A DNA stretch of 6,888 bases, taken from positions 1 through 6,888 of the forward strand of contig JAFRCB010000271.1 of the NCBI GenBank assembly GCA_017404585.1, in the 5' to 3' direction. Each line of letters starts with the position of its first letter. The first letter of the stretch is position 1. Position numbers and translations under genes: made by a program. Below, piece after piece: positions 1 to 5,209 of this stretch. The notes under the pieces are model-generated. The model was not told the DNA's origin. It ran no database searches and saw only the letters and a program-made list of their open reading frames with translations. The DNA is from Lachnospiraceae bacterium. Lineage in GTDB: Bacteria; Bacillota; Clostridia; Lachnospirales; Lachnospiraceae.

Positions 1-549
1 CCGGTACTCTTCCTGCGTAATACTCCTTCTTGAAAGACTCCCTGTTTCCAGGCAATGAAATTGACGCTCGTCGAGACTGTACCCCCTTCCCTCGTTGTAG
101 TACAGATTTCCTTCCAACAGATATAGCCCGGCAAAATTCCCGCGGTCGATCATCTCCACATGCGCAAAATCAGGATCGGCGCGGTACAGGCCTCCCAGCT
201 CCTCGTCGTTTGCCCGATAGGAGAAGTATATGGATTCGCCGTCACTCGCCATGAGTGAGCCGCAGGGAGAATCAATGACCGGGATATCAAGACTGTCGAC
301 CGTCCGGACAGAATCGTCCGACATAGGTTCTTCCGCCTCGCCTGTTTCGTCCGGCTCAACAACGGCGGTTGCATCTGACCCGGCCACCGACTCGGAAGAA
401 TCTGCGGTTTCAGCTGTACTCTCAGATAATCCCGCCGACCCGGCCCCCAATTCGGAAGCTGTTTGCCCTCCGCATCCCGAGAGCAGCACGCAGACCATAG
501 CAGATAGAATAAAAACAGCAATTATGCCGGCAATTTTTGATCTTTTCAT
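1..549 (-). CDS. Secreted lipoprotein with propeller-like (DUF5050-like) domain, 3' end outside the window
   Basis: 183 codons are open from the ATG at 549 to the left edge with no stop. The N-terminus is a clear lipoprotein signal: MKRSK, a hydrophobic core (IAGIIAVFILSAMVCVL), then the lipobox L23-S24-G25-C26, so the mature protein should be lipid-anchored at C26. Residues about 27-85 are a low-complexity Ser/Ala/Thr/Glu/Asp linker typical of surface lipoproteins. From about 95 on, strands with ESIYFSY, GGLYRADPDFAHVEMID, GNLYYNE and FHCLETGSLS look like blades of a DUF5050-type beta-propeller. Such proteins bind ligands or other surface proteins; no enzyme is implied. GAGG lies eight nt before the start. 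A 90-nt gap with a 16-nt direct repeat separates it from the 299-aa gene, so it may have its own promoter. Being outside the cell, it could share the space sensed by the kinase ectodomain (inference). Confidence 0.85.
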   Translation of the reverse strand, partial: MKRSKIAGIIAVFILSAMVCVLLSGCGGQTASELGAGSAGLSESTAETADSSESVAGSDATAVVEPDETGEAEEPMSDDSVRTVDSLDIPVIDSPCGSLMASDGESIYFSYRANDEELGGLYRADPDFAHVEMIDRGNFAGLYLLEGNLYYNEGRGYSLDERQFHCLETGSLSRRSITQEEYR

Positions 550-573
550 CGTTTCAACCTCAATACGTTCTCC

Positions 574-629
574 TGTCACAAAAAGGGCATCCGTTACCCG
601 GCAGTCAGATTTTTGTCCCGAAAAGGGCA
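574..629. repeat. Pair of 16-nt direct repeats upstream of the lipoprotein gene
   Basis: TGTCACAAAAAGGGCA (574-589) and TGTCCCGAAAAGGGCA (614-629) agree at 14 of 16 positions and start exactly 40 nt apart, close to four helical turns. They fill most of the 90-nt gap between the 299-aa gene and the lipoprotein gene. This spacing suits a regulator binding twice on one face of DNA, but chance or a relic duplication is possible. No terminator was found in this gap. Confidence 0.4.
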
Positions 630-639
630 CAGATACCGG

Positions 640-1539
640 TTACATCTTCTGATAATTTCTGTCCAGACGGACATTTTTCTCCCCGGAAAAATCCAGCAGG
701 CCGCTGCCTTTGAAGGCCTCTCCCGCGCTCTGCCTGTGGAGAAGATCAGCCGGTTTTATATTGGGATACATTACCGCGCTGCTGGTGCCATCCCGGTTTC
801 TGCGAATCATCCCGTAAATACGGTCACTCACCGGAGAGCCGTCCTTCACAGAAAAGATCTGCACGGCAGCCCGGTTTGAAACACTCACGCGATTCGTTGT
901 CAAAGAAGCTGCCTGCGTCGTCTTCGTCACGATCACACGGCCTGCCGCCACATAATCCGCACTCAGCACCTCGACAAAGTTATACTCACACGGGATCAGC
1001 GGGACGAGTTTCCCGTCCTCAAGCAGTCCGATGCCCAGTTTGTTGTAATCCATGCCGACTGTACTCGAGCTGCCATACAGCACCAGATCACCCTGCACCC
1101 GCAGAAACGTATTCTTTTTGGGATCGATCAGTATCTTCTGGTCTTTCGTTGCGATCCCTCTCTGCCAGTAAGGCATCATGCTTTCCCCGTCTTCTGCGGA
1201 ATCGGACCAGCTCATATCCAGAATCTGTTCCACGGTCATGCTCTTGTGGCTCAGAGCGATGAAAAGATAACCGTTTTTCGGGCGCACCTGATAGCCAGCA
1301 TACGCTTTCAGGATCTCCTGTCCCATAAGATCCAGAGGAAATTTAATCCCCTGCGGATGCCTCTGCGCCATGGAGATGCCGTCCTCGTAGGGATGGATGA
1401 CCGCCCAGTCATATCCCGTCAGGGGCTGGCCGTTCTCGTCTCCGATTGCGTATTTCGTCACTTCTTTTTTTGAAAACAATCTCTTCTTCACTGTCTGCTC
1501 CAGAATATAGCGGACGGGGTCTTTATTGATGATCTGCAT
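640..1539 (-). CDS. Unrecognised soluble protein with weak WG-repeat-like segments
   Basis: 299 aa with no signal peptide, membrane helix or catalytic motif I can identify. The N-terminal half is mixed, with GYDWAVIHPYEDGISMAQ (42-59), IKFPLDLMGQEILKAYAGY (65-83) and a strand-rich GYLFIALSHKSMTVEQIL (90-107). The C-terminal half has two stretches resembling degenerate WG (KWG) repeats: GLLEDGKLVPLIPCEY (171-186) and AAVQIFSVKDGSPVSDRIYG (224-243). The family pattern is a strand, then D-G-K, then I-P-x-x-Y, but the defining W-G pair is absent, so the resemblance is weak. The start at 1539 is well supported by AAGGAGAG five nt upstream, with another AGGAGG before it. An 85-nt gap without a terminator separates it from the zinc-ribbon gene, so co-transcription is plausible. 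Function unknown. Confidence 0.85.
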   Translation of the reverse strand: MQIINKDPVRYILEQTVKKRLFSKKEVTKYAIGDENGQPLTGYDWAVIHPYEDGISMAQRHPQGIKFPLDLMGQEILKAYAGYQVRPKNGYLFIALSHKSMTVEQILDMSWSDSAEDGESMMPYWQRGIATKDQKILIDPKKNTFLRVQGDLVLYGSSSTVGMDYNKLGIGLLEDGKLVPLIPCEYNFVEVLSADYVAAGRVIVTKTTQAASLTTNRVSVSNRAAVQIFSVKDGSPVSDRIYGMIRRNRDGTSSAVMYPNIKPADLLHRQSAGEAFKGSGLLDFSGEKNVRLDRNYQKM

Positions 1540-1605
1540 ACGCTCTCCTTGCCTCCTCTTATTTTTTTAAACAATAGCCACTGCATGAGCCTTCTGCATA
1601 CGCTC
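1533..1605. repeat. 13-nt direct repeat including the start codon of the 299-aa gene
   Basis: On the minus strand GAGCGTATGCAGA occurs at 1605-1593 and again at 1545-1533, 60 nt apart. The second copy holds the true start codon behind AAGGAG. The first copy has no ribosome binding site at a useful distance and would encode only MQKAHAVAIV before a stop. It looks like a partial duplication of the start region; function is not implied. Confidence 0.4.
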
Positions 1606-1624
1606 AAACAGCAGATTTCACTCC

Positions 1625-2578
1625 TTATCTGCTGCGCAATTCTCGAAGTGTAATGGAAAAATCCTTTACTTCAGCCGTCCCGGTCACGCTGTGTTTCCGG
1701 ACTTCACGGCCGCATACACGGCATTCATAGGCAGAATAGTACATGTCCACGGCATCATCGTAGCCTCCATGATGGAATACACTGCCAAGCGCACCGCAGA
1801 AGGGACAACATAGCTCGTTCAGCACAGGATCATCTTCAGGCAACAGGCGTACGGCATGCTGCTTAAGATTCCTGCCGGATTTCGGTTCAGCAATAATCGA
1901 GTCTGCTATGTCGCGGTCAGCAGGCAGATGCAGTGAGGCAACTGCCGCTGAACGGGCAAGTCCTTTTCCGTTCATGGCCAGCTCTCGCAGCACCTCCCGC
2001 TCCTGCTCGTAAGGAAGCTTCGTTACTGCCCGTCCGGCTGCCTCTCCCTCCTTTTCGCGGACAACTCGCAGGAGCTTCTCGCGGTCAGCCGGGTAGGTCA
2101 TCCCCTCCACATCGTGCAACAGGTTCTCGTCCGCCTTCCTGCTGCACATGAGCATACTGCATTCAAATGGCGGATGCTCCATCTTCTCATAGGCTGCCTC
2201 GCATACACGCTTATCATCCCGGCTGCCGCCGGCTCCGCCCAAGACCAGTTTGGCTAGAAATGTGTCATCCGACATCCTGTCTACCGCTTCCAGCCTTATG
2301 TCGCACATGGGAGCTTTCCCAGCGACCAGGCATAACCTTTCTTCGGATGCCCCCTCGAGCGCCGCCCTGCGCACGTTAAGGCTTATCAGCCGTTTCGTCA
2401 GCGCCACATCCAGACGCCGATCCGCGTCCCGGATCCTCGATACCGCCCGTATCTGAACATTGAGGTGCGGGCATTCCGTTGCAATCCTGTAAAGCTCCTC
2501 GTCGTCTGAAACCCGATCAAGCGAACGCATGGCTTTGTTTTCGTCTTTACTCATCCAACCCGGTTTAAATAGTCCCAT
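1625..2578 (-). CDS. MGLF-type HEAT-repeat-like protein with C-terminal zinc ribbon, unknown function
   Basis: 317 aa, soluble. Residues 1-15 (MGLFKPGWMSKDENK) match the start of the upstream 373-aa protein, so the two are paralogues. HEAT-like helical units fill most of the protein: 24-51 (SDDEELYRIA...VQIRAVSRIRD), about 53-75 (LDVALTKRLISLNVRRAALE), 80-104 (RLCLVAGKA...IRLEAVDRMSD), then looser ones to about 245 (for example EREVLRELAMNGKGLARSAA at 193-212). The C-terminus carries one zinc ribbon, C258-P-F-C261 and C286-R-V-C289, followed by a beta-rich end (VKDFSITLRELRSR). The start at 2578 has GGAAGG seven nt upstream. It lies 62 nt after the previous stop, so it is probably in the same transcript. 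The layout is the reverse of the 253-aa protein, where zinc sites come first. Function unknown; HEAT arrays commonly bind proteins (family knowledge). Confidence 0.88.
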   Translation of the reverse strand: MGLFKPGWMSKDENKAMRSLDRVSDDEELYRIATECPHLNVQIRAVSRIRDADRRLDVALTKRLISLNVRRAALEGASEERLCLVAGKAPMCDIRLEAVDRMSDDTFLAKLVLGGAGGSRDDKRVCEAAYEKMEHPPFECSMLMCSRKADENLLHDVEGMTYPADREKLLRVVREKEGEAAGRAVTKLPYEQEREVLRELAMNGKGLARSAAVASLHLPADRDIADSIIAEPKSGRNLKQHAVRLLPEDDPVLNELCCPFCGALGSVFHHGGYDDAVDMYYSAYECRVCGREVRKHSVTGTAEVKDFSITLRELRSR

Positions 2579-2640
2579 GTTTCTTCCTTCCTGTAATTCG
2601 TGTCATTCGTTCACAGAATCGCATCATTCCACCAATCTCT

Positions 2641-3762
2641 CTATTCAGCGGGGAAATGCAGATTCATCGGTATCTTCTTTGTGCTATATTTGTAATCCGG
2701 CACCTTAACTGCCTCTGTCCAGTCTTCGGGCGCATCCGGAGCCACCTTCTGGTAAACCGTCTTAAAACCGACCTGTCTTCTGTCCCTCACCTGCGCCTCG
2801 GCGCCATTGATAGCCTGCTCCAGCTGTCCCCTCACAGGGTAGATGATCTCCGGTTGCTCCTTGGCTAAGGCTATGAGCGCCTGTGCCGACTTTTTCCAGT
2901 TTGCGCACACCCTCTCAAACCTGTCCAGCTCTTCCCGCCTTGAATCGGGCTTGTCTCCGACGACAGTGAGATCGCATCGCAGCCAGGTTTGCAGGACCAC
3001 ATAGATGTCATACGCATAAGGGCGCAACGTGTCTTCTAACATACAGCAAACCAAGATAACCCTATTACGGTCAGCTTGATGTCCATCGGCGAGCGTAACG
3101 ACCTCTTGCTTCAGCGAATCGATGTAAGCGCGCAGACTTTCAGAATTATTTGGCAACGAACCCTCCAGTTCATGTATGATCGGAGTGTGCCATCCGACTA
3201 CGGTTTGGAAAGATGCGGCAGCAGACTGGGCAGATATCAGCGCATAGTTCGAGCCACCTGCACAATCCTCGACAAGAGCCGCGGCCCTCGCCCTGTCCCC
3301 GTTTACCCTGCAGGCCGTGCGCCCCACAGCTTCCATGATCCGGTCGTACCCGTCAACATCCCTAAACCATTTCCCGTCACGTTTTCGCTCGTCGACTATA
3401 GTGCATGTAAGTTCGATGAGCTTCTCAATATCCGGCTCGCCGACCATGTCGAGCAGCGGCACAAGCAGTCTGGCATAGTACCCTGACGCAAAGTGTGCGG
3501 CGACCGACATGAGCAGGTCGTCGCGGCCGGCGAGACGCCCGATCAATTGGCAGGCGACATCGCAATCCCAGGCCATAGCTATTTCCGCCAGCGTGTCCCG
3601 ATCAGTAATACGAGTGCAGGCGGCCACCCTGATCTTTCCGAAATTCGCGTTCATCGCTATGGTCTTAAGCTTCGCAGGGTCACTCATCTTCTCCACAGCG
3701 GCAATTGCTTTGGGAATTTTCTCTTCTTTGGTAGTCATCCATATCGGCGCAAACAGTCCCAT
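2641..3762 (-). CDS. MGLF-type HEAT-repeat-like protein, unknown function
   Basis: 373 aa, soluble, no signal peptide or membrane helix. The N-terminus MGLFAPIWMTTKEEK closely parallels MGLFKPGWMSKDENK of the next gene. It leads into a HEAT-like helical unit at 27-54 (SDPAKLKTIA...IRVAACTRITD) and a second at about 55-80 (DTLAEIAMAWDCDVACQLIGRLAG). The remainder (about 85-335) is mostly helical but no longer shows a clear repeat; residues 205-300 are long amphipathic helices with several Cys and Trp. The C-terminal segment (330-373) is polar and probably extended (VPDYKYSTKKIPMNLHFPAE). No CxxC zinc pair is present, unlike its two neighbours. The start at 3762 has GGGGAGG four nt upstream, in the 15-nt gap after the zinc-knuckle gene. 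I assign no enzymatic function; a scaffold or binding role is inferred from the fold. Confidence 0.88.
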   Translation of the reverse strand: MGLFAPIWMTTKEEKIPKAIAAVEKMSDPAKLKTIAMNANFGKIRVAACTRITDRDTLAEIAMAWDCDVACQLIGRLAGRDDLLMSVAAHFASGYYARLLVPLLDMVGEPDIEKLIELTCTIVDERKRDGKWFRDVDGYDRIMEAVGRTACRVNGDRARAAALVEDCAGGSNYALISAQSAAASFQTVVGWHTPIIHELEGSLPNNSESLRAYIDSLKQEVVTLADGHQADRNRVILVCCMLEDTLRPYAYDIYVVLQTWLRCDLTVVGDKPDSRREELDRFERVCANWKKSAQALIALAKEQPEIIYPVRGQLEQAINGAEAQVRDRRQVGFKTVYQKVAPDAPEDWTEAVKVPDYKYSTKKIPMNLHFPAE

Positions 3763-3777
3763 AGATCCTCCCCTTTT

Positions 3778-4539
3778 CTACATTCCGCTCTTAATGTCGT
3801 AATCGTACCATCGCTGCTCTTCCTCGGTCATTTTGACATCGATACCCTCCCGCAAGGCGGCATCCCGTATGTTGCGCCTGGCTTCGCGTCTCATCTCGTA
3901 ACCATATCCTCCGGCAATACCGCAGGCGATGGCTTCCAGTTCCTCGTCAGCGCCAAGCTGACCAAGACGTTCAAAAGCCTGTCTGGGCATCAAAGGTGCA
4001 ACAGATACAATACATGCGGTATCTTCTATCTGTTTGATCAGATCATAAGCGAATGACCAATAGCCCTCCGGCTTTTCCTTAAACGCCTCAATGACCGACT
4101 GTGCGCGGCTCTCATCAATGCTGATCCCGCAGACGGTGCAGCGAATGGTTCCGTCTTCTTCGGAAGGGGCAAAATCATGGTCTTTGTTGCGGACAGTGCC
4201 GCACCGCGTACACGTACATCCGACAAACCGGTGAAATTTCCTGTCATTACTTATTGCGCCGCAGATCGAGCATTTATAATCGCATGTCCCGGAAACATGC
4301 TCCCATTTGTGATTATAGTTCGACGTTGCTCCACACCAGGTGCACGTGCAGCCGTTCCATTCGTGCCGGACCTCTTTGCGGCCGCACCATGAGCACATCG
4401 CTTCACAGTTCCCCGGTTCTTTGTGCCAACCACAACCACCGAACGAATTGCGCTCGCCGCAGCGCGAGCATGTACAGCCGTCCTTACTATCAGGCAGCTT
4501 ATACCATTTATGGCCAGTTATCCTGCATGCCAGACCCAT
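3778..4539 (-). CDS. Multi-zinc-knuckle protein with C-terminal HEAT-like unit, unknown function
   Basis: 253 aa, soluble, no signal peptide. The first 140 residues hold six CxxCG knuckles at C24/27, C49/52, C66/69, C90/93, C110/113 and C134/137. They form three tandem repeats of about 43 residues. Each begins with HxW or HxF (HKW 10-12, HEW 59-61, HRF 103-105), then GCTC(S/T)xCG, then a second His-led knuckle (HKE, HKW, HDF). Paired knuckles imply about three zinc ribbons. The tail (about 145-253) is helical and includes ADEELEAIA...MRREARRNIRD (197-226), matching the HEAT-like unit of the two downstream proteins. The start ATG follows AAGGAGGGGGAGA. The next gene begins 15 nt after its stop, with the GGGGAGG binding site between them, so translation is probably coupled. 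Zinc binding is a strong inference; whether the array holds protein, RNA or DNA cannot be told. A protein-interaction scaffold or kinase target fits the context. Confidence 0.88.
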   Translation of the reverse strand: MGLACRITGHKWYKLPDSKDGCTCSRCGERNSFGGCGWHKEPGNCEAMCSWCGRKEVRHEWNGCTCTWCGATSNYNHKWEHVSGTCDYKCSICGAISNDRKFHRFVGCTCTRCGTVRNKDHDFAPSEEDGTIRCTVCGISIDESRAQSVIEAFKEKPEGYWSFAYDLIKQIEDTACIVSVAPLMPRQAFERLGQLGADEELEAIACGIAGGYGYEMRREARRNIRDAALREGIDVKMTEEEQRWYDYDIKSGM

Positions 4540-4569
4540 GCCTGATCTCCCCCTCCTTAATCAATCACT

Positions 4570-5010
4570 CTAATAAACAGTTTTCAGCTGCTTCAGTTTC
4601 TGACGCATGTCGTCCATCTTCCGATATCTGTCCCTGTCGTATCTTTCGATCCGTTTCATACTTTCAAACAGCTTCGATGTCAGTTCATCGATCTGTACAT
4701 CGCTTAGACGTCTGTTCTTCAGATCCCGCTCGAGCCGGAGCTGGAATTCAGATGCATTTTCAACAAGCATCTCCCCTGCGACTTTGTGATATCGGGTTTT
4801 GATTTCATTGTCGTAATACCGAATGAGCCATTCCAGATCCTCATCCGTCAGATCGTTTACCGGATGATACTGTGCTTTTTCAGATCCCCGACCATAATTA
4901 TTGACATAGTAAATCGAGGAATAGGCTTGCCTTCGTTTTCGTGATATGTACAATACTGCTACCAGCACTGCAATAACGATTAATAAAACGATAATAACAA
5001 CTGCTGTCAT
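4570..5010 (-). CDS. Small membrane-anchored protein with helical cytoplasmic tail, unknown function
   Basis: 146 aa as called here. An in-frame ATG at 5040 would add ten residues (MVCERNRKRE), but nothing resembling a ribosome binding site precedes it. The ATG at 5010 has GAAAGG and AAGAGAA upstream and puts a membrane helix right at the N-terminus (about residues 2-21, TAVVIIVLLIVIAVLVAVL), followed by the positive cluster SRKRRQ. This predicts an uncleaved anchor with the rest in the cytoplasm. Residues 55-143 are rich in K, R, E and L with regular spacing (DLTDEDLEWLIRYYDNEI, then RLERDLKNRR and MRQKLKQLK) and are probably all helical, partly coiled coil. I recognise no named family. It heads the block of MGL-type HEAT/zinc proteins and ends 30 nt before the next gene, so it is probably co-transcribed with them. 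It might tether those soluble proteins to the membrane near the kinase (inference). Confidence 0.75.
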   Translation of the reverse strand: MTAVVIIVLLIVIAVLVAVLYISRKRRQAYSSIYYVNNYGRGSEKAQYHPVNDLTDEDLEWLIRYYDNEIKTRYHKVAGEMLVENASEFQLRLERDLKNRRLSDVQIDELTSKLFESMKRIERYDRDRYRKMDDMRQKLKQLKTVY

Positions 5011-5049
5011 TTCTCTTTTACGATTCCTTTCACAAACCATTTAGACATA

Positions 5050-5078
5050 ATCGTTCATTTTCAGCATAGCAGAACGAT
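5050..5078 (-). promoter_or_regulatory. Candidate extended -10 promoter inside a 7-bp inverted repeat
   Basis: On the minus strand TGCTATGCT (5071-5063) fits the extended -10 pattern TGnTATnnT. It lies between the perfect inverted arms ATCGTTC (5078-5072) and GAACGAT (5056-5050). There is no recognisable -35 box, as is tolerated in extended -10 promoters. A start near 5055 would give a leader of about 45 nt before the membrane-protein gene at 5010. The position just after the terminator at 5131-5173 is where a new transcription unit should begin. The arms could be an operator or a leader hairpin. This is pattern reading only. Confidence 0.3.
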
Positions 5079-5130
5079 CTTCTAAACGGCTGGTCTGGCT
5101 GTCCACCTTTACCATCTTCCCGGCAAAGAC

Positions 5131-5173
5131 AGAAAGAAAAGACCAGACAGCATAGGTCGTCTGATCTTCTTTC
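5131..5173 (-). terminator. Probable rho-independent terminator of the HTH-kinase unit
   Basis: Read on the minus strand, GATCAGAC (5166-5159) pairs with GTCTGGTC (5148-5141) around a 10-nt loop, with one G-U pair. The stem extends outward through A-U pairs. The 3' arm runs straight into UUUUCUUUCU. It begins 37 nt after the kinase stop. A strong GC-containing stem plus a U-rich tail is the standard intrinsic-terminator layout. The stem has some wobble and the U-tract is interrupted by C, so read-through into the next genes is possible. Confidence 0.7.
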
Positions 5174-5209
5174 CTAAAACTCATTCTATTATTCCGTAAA
5201 TCTATTCCA

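Noticed and set aside
150..521. 123-codon minus-strand frame starting MLFLFYLLW
   Set aside because: It is a shifted frame of the lipoprotein gene. The frame from 549 has a ribosome binding site, a textbook lipobox and propeller-like strands; this one becomes rich in Arg/Pro/Ser with no domain.
601..639. Possible terminator after the 299-aa gene (CCCTTTTCGGG)
   Set aside because: The stem is only three to six pairs with a bulge and is followed by A residues rather than U on the transcribed strand.
2579..2640. Short inverted repeat ATTC/GAAT in the gap between the two MGLF genes
   Set aside because: Four-base arms are expected by chance and no U-tract or promoter element accompanies them.
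3493..4056. 187-codon plus-strand frame
   Set aside because: It lies antisense across the ends of two well-supported genes, has a biased His/Ser/Arg composition and no ribosome binding site or motif.
4254..4802. 182-codon plus-strand frame
   Set aside because: It is antisense to the zinc-knuckle and membrane-protein genes; its Cys/Ser/Arg richness simply mirrors those genes.
5011..5040. Ten-codon N-terminal extension of the membrane protein from the ATG at 5040
   Set aside because: There is no ribosome binding site before this ATG, while the ATG at 5010 has one nearby and gives a conventional N-terminal membrane anchor.
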